Assembly (NCBI GenBank): GCA_031278255.1
Contig: JAITKU010000264.1
Span: forward strand, 1-21,314
Length of the DNA: 21,314 nt
Direction of reading: 5' to 3'
Origin: Eubacteriales Family XIII. Incertae Sedis bacterium
GTDB lineage: Bacteria > Bacillota > Clostridia > Peptostreptococcales > Anaerovoracaceae
Shown one piece after another: positions 6,705 through 15,446 of this stretch (positions are counted from its first letter, which is position 1; the number at the start of each line of letters is the position of its first letter). Made by a program: the position numbers and the translations under genes. A model generated the notes under the pieces. The model saw only the letters and a list, made by a program, of their open reading frames with translations, did not search any database and was not told where the DNA came from.

Positions 6705-7118
6705 ATGAATACGGCGGACAACACCAAAAACTTCCTTGGGCGCGGTCTCTCGTTTCCCATCTCCGTGGATCGGGCGACCGGACGGACGGCGATGGCGGAA
6801 TATGAGGAGAATATCAGACAGTCCGTCGGCATCATCCTCTCCACCCGTTGCGGCGAAAGGCTGATGCGTCCGGACTTCGGCAGCGGCTTGCACGCGTTCG
6901 TGTTCGAGAACGACGGCGTAACCAATCGCACCCGCATTAAGAGAACCGCCGAGGACGCGTTGGCGCTGTGGGAACCGCGGATCGCGGACGTATCGGTCGG
7001 CGTGGACTTCCCAAAAGGCGCGGAAGGCGGCTTTTTGCTCAACGTGTCCTACACCGTGCGGAGCACAAACAATCCATACAATATGGTCTTTCCATACTTT
7101 TTATCAGAGAGCGTCTGA
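6705..7118 (+). CDS. gp25-like baseplate wedge protein
   Basis: This 137-aa protein matches the gp25/GpW family (Afp9, TssE), the wedge component that nucleates sheath assembly. The key region is SVGIILSTRCGERLMRPDFG (about residues 40-59), including the Gly-Glu-Arg-x-x-x-x-Pro-x-Phe-Gly pattern, followed by LHAFVFEN and the ALALWEPRIADVSV stretch. A GGGGAGGG ribosome site (6692-6699) precedes ATG 6705. It lies between the spike and the first J-like baseplate gene, the conserved CIS and phage order. Confidence 0.92.
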   Translation: MNTADNTKNFLGRGLSFPISVDRATGRTAMAEYEENIRQSVGIILSTRCGERLMRPDFGSGLHAFVFENDGVTNRTRIKRTAEDALALWEPRIADVSVGVDFPKGAEGGFLLNVSYTVRSTNNPYNMVFPYFLSESV

Positions 7119-7160
7119 CGCGGATTTGCCGCGTTGCGGCGGAGAAAGGAGGCGCGGACG

Positions 7161-9584
7161 ATGGCGGACACAGAAGCGAAACAGTACATACTGAACGACA
7201 TCGCCCGGCGCGCGCCCTTGTACGCTCCGGAATGGCGCTACAACCCGGCGTCACCCGATGCGGGAGCGGCCTTGGCGTTTCTGTGGGCGGATATGTTTGC
7301 GGGCACCTTGGAACGCTTCCGTGCGCTGCCGGACAACTACCGGCGCGCTTTCCTCGACGCCATCGGTTCCGAGCCGCGTCCCGCCGTCCCCGCGCGGGCT
7401 TGGCTTGCTTTCCGGATTCGGGAGGACGCGACCGAGGTCGTCATTCCCAAGGCCACGGAGGTTTCCGCATCGGCGGCCCCCGATCTCGCGCTCGTTACGG
7501 ATCGTGAACTGGCGGCAAGTCCCGCGAAGATTACGGATGTTTTCTGCGTCGTTCCGGCGCGGGATGCGGTCGTGCGCTATGACGGACTTGCGGGTTTGGA
7601 ATTGTTCCGCGCCGCCGCAGGCGACGGACACATCCTGACTTTTACGCATCCTTTTGCGTTTGACGTGTCGGATCGGGCGACGTTGCGTCTCGTGCCGGAA
7701 TTGAGCGCGGGAACGCCGGATGCGCTTGCGGAGCTCGCGTGGGAATACCTCGACGGCGAGGATTGGAGAAAGTTGCGTGCCGTGAGAGACGGCGAAGCTT
7801 TGCGTTTCGCGTTTCCCGCCGACAAGAAAAACCCTTGCGCCGTTTTGCGCGTGAAGGCGGATGTTGCGTCCGCCGGAGCTTTGACCTTGCTGTCGCTGAC
7901 GGCGCGCCCTTCCGGATTCAATCTGTTCCCCGATGCGCTGTATACGGGCGACGCGCAGGCGGACGATGTGTTTTATCCCTTCGGCCGGCGGTTTTTGCCC
8001 GGCGGCTGCGCGTATTTCGCCTGTACGGACGCGCTTGCGAAACCCGGGGCACGGGTGGAACTGTCGTTTGCCGCAGACTATGAGGATTTTGAAGCGGAGG
8101 GCTACCCGGATCGGGAAATCCGACTGAGGCGGATGATGCGCGTCTCCGACTTCGAGGAGCCGAAGCGGTTCGCGATCACCGCGGCCGAAGTGAAATGGGA
8201 GTATTGGAACGGTGTGGGTTGGGCGTCGCTCGGCGCAAACCAAAGCGCGGATGTATTCAACGGCGACGCGCCGGGTCGCGTGAAAATCACCTTTGATTGC
8301 CCCGCAGACCTGCAGCCGGCGCTTGTCGGCGCGCACGATTTGCCTTTTGTCCGCGCGCGGCTCATTACGGCGAACAACCTGTATTGCCGACCCGGATATT
8401 ACCGCGCCCCGATTGTGTCCGACGTGCGTTTTGCTTACCGCTTTGCGGTCGGCGCGGCGGTCACGAGCGTCGGTGTGTCAGAGCATTTGGACGCGCGCGA
8501 AGCGAATTTTCCGATGAAACTCGCGTCCGAGCCGGACGGCCCCGCCGCTCTGTACTTCGCCTTTGATCGGAGGTTCACGCAGGGCACGATCCTGTTCGAC
8601 ATGGCCCCCGACGCGGAGCCACCCGCTTTGCGCTGGGAATATCTGACGGAGAGCGGTTGGACCGCTCTGAACGTGCGGGATAACACGGCGGGGCTTCGGA
8701 AAACCGGGATACTGAGTTATGAAACATTGAGGCCTGCGGCATCCGCCCGGCTGTGGGGCAAAGAGGCGCATTGGATCCGCGTTGCCTGCGAAGGCCGGGC
8801 ATACACCGGCGCCGGGACGCGCCGCCCGCGTTTGCGCGGCCTGTATGAAAACGCCGTTCGCGCCGCGGCAAGCGTGCCGGGCGAGGCGTCGCGCCTCCCG
8901 GCGGGCGCGTTTGCGACGCTGAATTTACCGATCCCCGGCGTAATCGGCGCAGAAAACCCCGTTGCCGCCTACGGCGGTGCGGATACGGAGGACGAGGATC
9001 GGATTGTCGCCCGTCTTACGGCGGCGATTTCTCACTTCGGCAGAGCAATCAGCGCCGGGGATGTCGAGGCTCTTGCGCTGGAGGCTTCGCTCGGCGTCCT
9101 GCGGGCGAGGTGCTACGCACACACGGACGCGAACGGCAATACCGCCTACGGTGAGTCCGCGCTTGTGTTGCAGCCTAAAGGCGCGGAGGAAAGCGGGTTT
9201 GCCGCCCTGCGGGATGAGGTGAGAGCCTATGTTGAAGCGGGGCGCGCCCTCGGCGCGGGAATTTTGCATATTGTCCCGCCGCAGTATATCACGGTGCGCG
9301 CGAGCGTCGTCGTCGCCGTCGATAACCCGGACGAGGCCTTGTCCGTGAAATATCGGATCAACGAGGCACTGGCGGAGTTCCTGACTCCGACCGGTTGGGC
9401 GATAGGTTCGCTGCCCTCGCCGGGTCGGATTGAGACGGCGATCCGCGCCGTTTCCGGTGTGCTGTACCTCGTGAAAATCAAGACGGCGTATATCCGCCGC
9501 GGAATCGCGTGTGACTATGCCCGCGCCGTGAGCGAGACCTTTGTCCTGCCTGTGAACGGCAGACACGATATCGCGTTCGCGTAA
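7161..9584 (+). CDS. Large baseplate J/gp6-like protein (Afp11-like)
   Basis: This 807-aa protein is the large baseplate wedge component. The N-terminus reads RRAPLYAPEWRYNPASPDAG, then a helix AALAFLWADMFAGTLERF and the DNYRRAFLDAIG segment, typical of CIS baseplate assembly proteins. The C-terminal third (ENPVAAYGGADTEDEDRIVA, then SAGDVEALALEASLGVLRAR) is the J-like core, followed by GAGILHIVPPQYITVRASV and the closing domain near LTPTGWAIGSLPSPGRIET. An upstream in-frame start at 7134 is possible, but AAAGGAGG at 7145-7152 is 8 nt from ATG 7161, which decides the start. The middle of the protein (about 180-560) is strand-rich and less conserved. Confidence 0.9.
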   Translation: MADTEAKQYILNDIARRAPLYAPEWRYNPASPDAGAALAFLWADMFAGTLERFRALPDNYRRAFLDAIGSEPRPAVPARAWLAFRIREDATEVVIPKATEVSASAAPDLALVTDRELAASPAKITDVFCVVPARDAVVRYDGLAGLELFRAAAGDGHILTFTHPFAFDVSDRATLRLVPELSAGTPDALAELAWEYLDGEDWRKLRAVRDGEALRFAFPADKKNPCAVLRVKADVASAGALTLLSLTARPSGFNLFPDALYTGDAQADDVFYPFGRRFLPGGCAYFACTDALAKPGARVELSFAADYEDFEAEGYPDREIRLRRMMRVSDFEEPKRFAITAAEVKWEYWNGVGWASLGANQSADVFNGDAPGRVKITFDCPADLQPALVGAHDLPFVRARLITANNLYCRPGYYRAPIVSDVRFAYRFAVGAAVTSVGVSEHLDAREANFPMKLASEPDGPAALYFAFDRRFTQGTILFDMAPDAEPPALRWEYLTESGWTALNVRDNTAGLRKTGILSYETLRPAASARLWGKEAHWIRVACEGRAYTGAGTRRPRLRGLYENAVRAAASVPGEASRLPAGAFATLNLPIPGVIGAENPVAAYGGADTEDEDRIVARLTAAISHFGRAISAGDVEALALEASLGVLRARCYAHTDANGNTAYGESALVLQPKGAEESGFAALRDEVRAYVEAGRALGAGILHIVPPQYITVRASVVVAVDNPDEALSVKYRINEALAEFLTPTGWAIGSLPSPGRIETAIRAVSGVLYLVKIKTAYIRRGIACDYARAVSETFVLPVNGRHDIAFA

Positions 9585-9626
9585 AGGGCGCCGCCCTCGG
9601 CGTCTCGTATGAGTGAGGTGATACGG

Positions 9627-10961
9627 ATGTTGCGTCAGCACAATTTAGACGATGTAAAGTTCGCGCAAATCTCGGAAGAGGCAAGGCTTTGCGCGTCGGA
9701 ATACTGTCCTGCGTGGAACAACCTGAATACCGCGGATCCCGGCGTGACGCTCATTGAACTGTTCGCTTGGCTGACGGAGATGCAGCGGTATCACCTGAAT
9801 AGCATCGAGGAGGCCTCGCCGTTCTTCCCCTTGATCGGCGTCACGCCGCTTGGGGTGCGGGCGGCGGAAACGGAGATAAGCATCGCGGGTGGCTTTGCGC
9901 CCCGGATCATTTTGGCCGGCACGCCGCTCAGCGCCAAAGGTGTGCGCTTTGAGACGACGGAGGACGTAAACTGTACGGGGGACGCGTTGCGCATCCGCGT
10001 CGTACAGCGGGAAACGGTACGGACGCCGATTTCGCTGGGCCTCGCGGACGCTTACCCCCATACGCGTTTCGTCGCCGACGCGCGCGGGCAGATGATATTG
10101 GATTTTGCCCTGACCGTGGACGGCGAGGAATGGACGCGGACGGACGATTTCCGCGCGTCGAAGCCGGAGGATAAGCACTATACGCTGAACGCGGAGACGG
10201 GCGAAGTGACGTTCGGCGACGGATATCGCGGGCGATTGCCCTGTGGCGAGGCGATTATTACGCATCTGACGCTCACCCGAGCGGCGGGCGGCAATATCGC
10301 GCCGAATCGCATCTCGGAGTTGGACGGTCTGCCCGTCAGCCAACCGAATCCCGCCGAGGGCGGCGCTTCTCACGAAACCGCGGCGGAAGCCTTGGCGCGG
10401 GCGCGACGTTCACACAGGCAGGCGGTGACGGCTGCCGATATCGAGCGCTTGGTGTCGGAGACGCCGGGGCTTGCGGTGGAACGCGTCCGCGCTTTCACGG
10501 ACGGGGAAGCCCCGAAATCCGGAAAATCGCGCGTCGTTTGCATTGCGGTGAAGTTGCGCGACCGTGACTTGACCGAGGACGACAAGGCGAAAATCATCGC
10601 ACATGCAGAGCCTTACCGTCTTGTGTGCAGGGATTTTCGAATCATGGCGCCGGAGATTGTACGCGTTGGGCTGACGCTGGAGTTGAGGGCAAAACCGCAC
10701 GGGGTCGGCTTTCAAGAGGAAGCGGAGGAATCCCTGCGCGCATACTTCGCGGATCGTTACGGTGGCTTCGGGGAAAAAATCCGGCTTGGCGAGTTCCGTG
10801 CTTTCGCGGGGAATATCCCGGAGGTGCTCGAAGTGTCGCGTTGCGCTCTTCGCGCCCACGGCGACACGCGGACGGATGCGGACGGCGACATATCCGTCGC
10901 GCCCGGCGCTCTCGCCATACTCGGCGAGGTGAATATACGGCTTACGGACGCAATGTACTGA
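9627..10961 (+). CDS. Second baseplate J/gp6-like protein (Afp12-like)
   Basis: This 444-aa protein is a shorter paralogue of the preceding one. Its N-terminus has ASEYCPAWNNLNTADPGVTL followed by IELFAWLTEMQRYHLNSIEE and PLIGVTPLGV, mirroring the same block in its neighbour. GEVTFGDGYRGRLPCGEAI and the J-core segment ETAAEALARARRSHRQAVTA follow. It should pair with the large J-like protein in the wedge, as Afp11 and Afp12 or T4 gp6/gp7 do. GAGGTG (9615-9620) lies 6 nt before ATG 9627; the in-frame ATG 9609 has no ribosome site, so I prefer 9627. Confidence 0.88.
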   Translation: MLRQHNLDDVKFAQISEEARLCASEYCPAWNNLNTADPGVTLIELFAWLTEMQRYHLNSIEEASPFFPLIGVTPLGVRAAETEISIAGGFAPRIILAGTPLSAKGVRFETTEDVNCTGDALRIRVVQRETVRTPISLGLADAYPHTRFVADARGQMILDFALTVDGEEWTRTDDFRASKPEDKHYTLNAETGEVTFGDGYRGRLPCGEAIITHLTLTRAAGGNIAPNRISELDGLPVSQPNPAEGGASHETAAEALARARRSHRQAVTAADIERLVSETPGLAVERVRAFTDGEAPKSGKSRVVCIAVKLRDRDLTEDDKAKIIAHAEPYRLVCRDFRIMAPEIVRVGLTLELRAKPHGVGFQEEAEESLRAYFADRYGGFGEKIRLGEFRAFAGNIPEVLEVSRCALRAHGDTRTDADGDISVAPGALAILGEVNIRLTDAMY

Positions 10962-11008
10962 CGGCCGGCCCGGGGTCGGCGGACAACTGCGGAAAGAGGC
11001 AATCGACA

Positions 11009-12016
11009 ATGCGTGAAACGAAATATTTTATCTTCAATCACGAAGCGGCTTTCGCCGCTTGCCGCCTCGAAAGGCTTGTCCGAGAGAACGGTGCGGTTCG
11101 GCGGAGCGGCGAGGCTTCCGGTCTGTTCGTCACGCCTCTGTTGGACAGTGGCGCGCGAGGCAATATGTGGCAGCGGGTCTTGGCCGATGTGCGTTTGGCG
11201 GACGGCGCAAGCCTTGTCTGGCGAGCATACGCCGCAGACGATGTGTTTGCGACCGACACCGTTGAGAAGCGCGAGCCGGCGTATGTCGCCGAAAACGCCC
11301 TTGATTTTATCCCACAGGGGACGCGGGGACGCTATCTTGTCCTCACCGCAGAGCTTCGCGGCGGCGTGGAACTGCATTCGGTTGCGGTGTACGCGGCATG
11401 GGAGTCTTTTTTGGATTATCTGCCGGAAATTTATCGTGACTATGACGGTTTCTCAGATCGGTTCCTGCGCATTTTCGGCGCGCAGTATCTGGAGCTGGAA
11501 CAGCGTATCGACAGTCTCTCGGGCACCTTCGATCCCGCCGTCGCGCCGGAGAGCACACTGCGCCGGCTCGCGGAGATCGTCGGCGTTCCGCACATTAACC
11601 TGTGGGAAACAGAGGGTCTGCGGAAGCTGTTGGTGAGCGGCATATACAAGCGGCGCGGACAGTTTTCCGTGTTCGCGGATTACGTCGGATATTTCATCGG
11701 CTGCAGGCCCTATGTCGCGGAGCACTTCCGCGTGATGACCGGGCGTTGCGACAACGACCGCTTGTACGGCGACGGCGACGTGACCGTATTCCTGCCGCCC
11801 GATGCGGCGAATACGGAGATCAACGCCGACGCGGTGAACGTCATAATCGAGGATTTCCTGCCGAATGACATCATCTGCCGCGTGATGCTTTTGGACGCCT
11901 ACCCGGTCGTGTCCGGCTACGCCTACGTCGGCGTGAATACGCGGGTGGGCGCGTATCGGGATGCGGCGGTGGGGCAGAGCCGCGTAGGATTCGGCATCGT
12001 GGGAGGCGTGCGATGA
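11009..12016 (+). CDS. Baseplate protein with P2 gpI-like domain
   Basis: This 335-aa protein has a C-terminal half like the phage tail protein I family: SFLDYLPEIYRDYDGFSDRF (residues 133-152), LRIFGAQYLELEQRIDSLSG, then LRRLAEIVGVPHINLWE and RGQFSVFADYVGYFIG. In phages gpI links the baseplate rim to the fibres. The N-terminal 130 residues are a strand-rich domain with no clear family. The frame is open far upstream (to 10625), but that part lies inside the previous gene. AAAGAGG (10993-10999), 9 nt before ATG 11009, fixes the start. The stop overlaps the next gene by ATGA. Confidence 0.85.
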   Translation: MRETKYFIFNHEAAFAACRLERLVRENGAVRRSGEASGLFVTPLLDSGARGNMWQRVLADVRLADGASLVWRAYAADDVFATDTVEKREPAYVAENALDFIPQGTRGRYLVLTAELRGGVELHSVAVYAAWESFLDYLPEIYRDYDGFSDRFLRIFGAQYLELEQRIDSLSGTFDPAVAPESTLRRLAEIVGVPHINLWETEGLRKLLVSGIYKRRGQFSVFADYVGYFIGCRPYVAEHFRVMTGRCDNDRLYGDGDVTVFLPPDAANTEINADAVNVIIEDFLPNDIICRVMLLDAYPVVSGYAYVGVNTRVGAYRDAAVGQSRVGFGIVGGVR

Positions 12017-13299
12017 AGAACGAGAATCTATTCCCGCTGGAGAGAAACAGCTACTTCTTCGGCAAGCTGCTGACGGAGCGGGAATATCACTCAGAACAGG
12101 ACTATTTCAACAACAAACGACGTTTGCTTAACGCTGCGATTGTGGGCTCCGGTGTGGTTTGCGGGTTGACCGTGACCAAGACGGACGGCGCGACGATTGC
12201 CGTCGAATCCGGCTTGGCTTTGGACGGCTTGGGGCGCGAGATCGCCGTGTCGGAGCTCATTGTGACGCGGCTGTCCGAACTGGACGGTTTCTCCGGCGAC
12301 ATCGGGCTCACGCCGTATGTCTACCTCTGCGCCGAGTACGCCGAGACGCCGATTGAGCCGGTACACGCGATGACCGCCGCAGCGGGTGCGGAAACGCGGT
12401 TCAGCCGTGTGCGTGAGGGTGCGCGCCTGTTCCTCAGCTACGGAGAACCGGAGCCGTTCGAGATCGTCCGCGCCGACAGGGGCGAATATCGGGTCGAAAA
12501 TTTAGAGAAGAAGTTGGAACGCGGAGCGAAGGAACGCCTGTATCTGGCAAGAATCCGGCTCGTGCGTTGGGAAGAGGCCTACGAGATAGACGAGATAGAG
12601 CAGGTTCCGTTCGGGCAGTATGCGGAAATTCTCGCCGCGCCGAACGCTCCGGGGAGCGCGGAGCCTGCGGAGGGCGCGCCGCGCAGTCACGGGCGGCATT
12701 GCCGTTTCGCGGAACCGGCGCCGCAGCCCGTCGTTTCTTTCGGAACGGCGGAGGTCAAAGTGCCCGGCGGCGCGAAACCCGGTACGCTGCACTATTCGGA
12801 CGATATTCCCCACGGTCTCGGCTTAATTCCCGCCGCCGTCACGTTGGGCTTTTCGTCCGGGGACGCTTCCGTGTTCGGCGATCTCGGCATATTCGACGAT
12901 AAGGCGGATTTTGATTTCGCGGTGAAGGTAAGCGACGACGACGGCATGTTTCGGATCGGTATACGGGTGCACTCGAAATTTCCCGCGACAAGGATCCTGC
13001 GCTTCATCTGGTCTGCCGTGTCCGACCCGGCCAAAAGCGGCGCCGGCGCGCCGGAAACGCCGAGGGTTGTCGTCACACCGAGTTCCGCGAGGCTCAAATC
13101 CTACGAAACCCTGCGGCTGACGGCTGAGGTTCACGGCTTGTCCGATTCGGAAGTGTTCTGGTCGGTGCGCGAACCGAACGGCGGCGATATTACCCGCGAC
13201 GGCGCGTATACCGCGCCCGCCGACCCGGGCGTGTACACGGTTGTCGCGCAATGTTCCCGCTTTACGGGCACGGCATTGGTGGCGGTGACGGAACAGTAA
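12013..13299 (+). CDS. Modular CIS baseplate-associated protein with C-terminal Ig-like domain
   Basis: This 428-aa protein starts with a segment common in bacterial CIS loci: YFFGKLLTEREYHSEQDYFN (residues 14-33), then KRRLLNAAIVGSGVVCGL. A strand-rich domain with DGLGREIAVSELI follows. A low-complexity linker rich in Ala, Pro and Gly (about 208-240, with HGRHC) leads to a second beta domain (about 240-338). Residues 350-428 look like a bacterial Ig-like domain (VVVTPSSARLKSYETLRLTA ... GVYTVVAQCS). Modular beta domains on a baseplate protein suggest an exposed adaptor or receptor-binding part. With no classical fibre in the window, it is the best candidate for target or membrane contact. 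This is inference. Confidence 0.72.
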   Translation: MKNENLFPLERNSYFFGKLLTEREYHSEQDYFNNKRRLLNAAIVGSGVVCGLTVTKTDGATIAVESGLALDGLGREIAVSELIVTRLSELDGFSGDIGLTPYVYLCAEYAETPIEPVHAMTAAAGAETRFSRVREGARLFLSYGEPEPFEIVRADRGEYRVENLEKKLERGAKERLYLARIRLVRWEEAYEIDEIEQVPFGQYAEILAAPNAPGSAEPAEGAPRSHGRHCRFAEPAPQPVVSFGTAEVKVPGGAKPGTLHYSDDIPHGLGLIPAAVTLGFSSGDASVFGDLGIFDDKADFDFAVKVSDDDGMFRIGIRVHSKFPATRILRFIWSAVSDPAKSGAGAPETPRVVVTPSSARLKSYETLRLTAEVHGLSDSEVFWSVREPNGGDITRDGAYTAPADPGVYTVVAQCSRFTGTALVAVTEQ

Positions 13300-13336
13300 G
13301 GATTCGCCGAGAGATGCGGGAGAGGAGGCCGGCGCG

Positions 13337-14176
13337 ATGACCGTCTATTCACCCACAACGGAATATATCGTGTTGACACGGGTCGGCTTTGACAAGCGAC
13401 GCCTGATTGCCCGTGATGCGTGGGGCAATACGCGTCTGCTCGTTATCGTCGAAAGTGCGCGGGAGGCACGGCGCCTGACGCCCCTCCTGCTTGATTTTCG
13501 CGACAACGCGGCGTTTTCGGATTTCATCGAGTTCTTTCCCGACCGTGACGGCCTCGTCGCCGTGTTCGCGTATCGCCCGGACGGCGCGGATTTCGACAAT
13601 ATCCTGACAGAGGCGCCGAATCCGCTTCGCGCCGCCGTGCTGCGTTCTCTTTTTGCGCAAATCCTGTCGCAGTCCCTGCCGGAAGCGATGTTGCGCGAGG
13701 TGTTGCGTCCGGAGAATCTGTTGATTTCCGCCTCCGGCCAAGTGCGCTTCTTCTACGGCCTGCCGCGCGAAGCCGAAGCCGCGGATGATATCGGAATATC
13801 GCTCTCCGATGCCGTAAAACGCATCGCCGGGGAAGGGACCGCGCCTGCGGTTTCGGACTTCGCGGAAAGACTCAAGCTTGGCGCGTTCGGCACTTACGCG
13901 GAGATGTATGCCGCGGCGGACGACGCGGCGGGCGCATTGTCCGAATTTGTCCGCGCGCCGGCTTTCGAAAAACGGTCGCTCAAGAAAGCCGGGAAAGAGG
14001 CGGGCGCCTTCGCCAAGCAACTCACAGCGCGCCGGGTGACGATTTTGGCGGCCGCCGTTCTGATCATGGCGTATGCGGCGGTGGGCGCCTTGTTCTACCG
14101 CTCGGTGATCGATCCGCCGCGCACGGACAACAATATCCGCTCCATCGGAACGGTGGTGGTTACCGATGGCTCGTAA
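13337..14176 (+). CDS. Membrane-anchored pseudokinase-like protein
   Basis: This 279-aa protein has a degenerate protein-kinase layout. A hinge-like GLVAVFAYRPDGADFDNIL lies at 72-90. LRPENLLISASGQVRFFYGL (123-142) lines up with the catalytic-loop and DFG region of Ser/Thr kinases, but the catalytic Asp is missing and DFG is replaced by FYG. No glycine-rich loop or convincing VAIK lysine is visible. After a basic linker, one membrane segment spans 234-254 (VTILAAAVLIMAYAAVGALF), so the pseudokinase should be cytoplasmic with about 25 residues outside. AGGAGG (13323-13328) sits 8 nt before the ATG. The arrangement recalls EssB/YukC of type VII secretion. It overlaps the MORN gene by 11 nt. Confidence 0.6.
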   Translation: MTVYSPTTEYIVLTRVGFDKRRLIARDAWGNTRLLVIVESAREARRLTPLLLDFRDNAAFSDFIEFFPDRDGLVAVFAYRPDGADFDNILTEAPNPLRAAVLRSLFAQILSQSLPEAMLREVLRPENLLISASGQVRFFYGLPREAEAADDIGISLSDAVKRIAGEGTAPAVSDFAERLKLGAFGTYAEMYAAADDAAGALSEFVRAPAFEKRSLKKAGKEAGAFAKQLTARRVTILAAAVLIMAYAAVGALFYRSVIDPPRTDNNIRSIGTVVVTDGS

Positions 14177-15407
14177 ACCGGCCGGCTATCTTCGCGTCGG
14201 CAGGCGATATATATCGTCCCCGTTTCTGTTGGCTGCGTTTTTGGGACTGCTCGCCCTGCTGACGCTGTATGCGCTCGTCCTTCACCCCGTCGCCGTGCGG
14301 CAATGGTACGCCTTTCATGAAACGCCGGAGTTTCGGCTGGATTCGCCCTATCTCGCCGCCTACGAGGGCAATGCGAAACTCATTCTCTCGGACGGTTCCG
14401 TCCTCTACGAGGGCGGCGTGAAGGGCGCGGCGGCAAACGGCAGAGGCAAGCTCTATGACGGCGGCGTACTCGTTTACGAGGGCGACTTCGCGCAGAGCCT
14501 ATACAACGGCAAGGGCACGCTGTATAACCCGGATGGCAGCATCCGCTACACCGGCGGCTTCGAGCTGAACAAATATAACGGCGATGGGAAGCTCTACGAC
14601 GACAACGGCGATCTTCTGTACGAGGGACCGTTTCTGAACGGCACATACGCCGGCGAGGGGGCGCTCCGCATTGAACGCGACGGCACGGTCTACACCTACG
14701 TCGGCAATTTCAGCGGCGGGGAGATCAACGGAACCGGCAAACTGTATCGGGAAACGGAACCGGTTTACGAGGGCGCTTTTAAGAACGGCGTATACGACGG
14801 CGACGGCAAACTCTACTCCCCGGACGGACTGCTCGTCTACGAGGGCGGCTTCGCGAACGGAGCATACGAGGGCGAGGGGAAGCTCTACGCCGACGGTGCT
14901 CTCTGTTACGCCGGAGCGTTCGCGGCGGGCCTTTTCAGCGGTACGGGCCGGCTTTACGACGGCGGCAAGCAGATCTATGAAGGCGGCTTCGCCAATGGGG
15001 TGTTTGACGGCGAGGGTAAACTCTACGACAGCGATGCGTTGCGTTACGACGGGGCGTTTTCAAACGGCGCGTATTCGGGCGTCGGAAAGCTTTACGATGA
15101 CGACGGAAGATTGCTCTATGACGGCGCGTTCCGCAGCGGCGAATACGACGGAAACGGCAAGCTGTACCGCAGCGGCGTCCTGCTCTATGAAGGCGGTTTC
15201 GTGGGTGGCAAGTACAACGGCGACGGCAAGGAATACGACACGGCGACGGGATTCCCTGTGTTCGAGGGGAAATATCTCGACGGGGAGCGCATGGCGGCCG
15301 GGACGGAGTTCGGCGAGGATGGCAAGCCTATGGAAACCCTCGCGCCAAAACCGGAGCCGACAGGCAAAATCCTGTTTCTGCGGATTGCGCCTCGCGCCGC
15401 GGAGTGA
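14166..15407 (+). CDS. Membrane-anchored MORN-repeat protein
   Basis: This 413-aa protein has a basic N-terminus, one membrane segment at about 18-44 (FLLAAFLGLLALLTLYALVL), and about 13 MORN-type repeats of 22-26 residues between about 66 and 375. The core of each unit is G-x-G-K-L-Y-D ... Y-E-G-x-F-x-N-G-x-Y, for example GDGKLYDDNGDLLYEGPF. The positive-inside rule places the repeats outside the cytoplasmic membrane. MORN proteins generally bind lipid or act as rigid scaffolds. There is no enzyme domain. Overlap with the pseudokinase gene suggests that the two products work as a pair. It may be a docking or spacer protein of the CIS rather than a particle component. Confidence 0.85.
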   Translation: MARKPAGYLRVGRRYISSPFLLAAFLGLLALLTLYALVLHPVAVRQWYAFHETPEFRLDSPYLAAYEGNAKLILSDGSVLYEGGVKGAAANGRGKLYDGGVLVYEGDFAQSLYNGKGTLYNPDGSIRYTGGFELNKYNGDGKLYDDNGDLLYEGPFLNGTYAGEGALRIERDGTVYTYVGNFSGGEINGTGKLYRETEPVYEGAFKNGVYDGDGKLYSPDGLLVYEGGFANGAYEGEGKLYADGALCYAGAFAAGLFSGTGRLYDGGKQIYEGGFANGVFDGEGKLYDSDALRYDGAFSNGAYSGVGKLYDDDGRLLYDGAFRSGEYDGNGKLYRSGVLLYEGGFVGGKYNGDGKEYDTATGFPVFEGKYLDGERMAAGTEFGEDGKPMETLAPKPEPTGKILFLRIAPRAAE

Positions 15408-15446
15408 GATAAAGAATGTAAGAATGTAAAGGAGGCGCGAAGCTCG

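Noticed and set aside
5621..7042. 473-aa open frame on the minus strand
   Set aside because: It lies fully across the hub, spike and gp25-like genes, which are clearly coding on the + strand; no ribosome site or domain pattern.
7134..7160. Nine-codon extension of the large J-like protein
   Set aside because: It reads through the AAAGGAGG ribosome site itself; ATG 7161 is correctly spaced from it.
10625..11008. Upstream extension of the gpI-like gene
   Set aside because: This part overlaps the second J-like gene in another frame, is Arg/Gly-rich, and a well-placed ribosome site supports ATG 11009.
15413..15430. Tandem AGAATGTAA-like duplication before the terminator gene
   Set aside because: Two short copies only; most likely chance or slippage in a short spacer, with no visible function.
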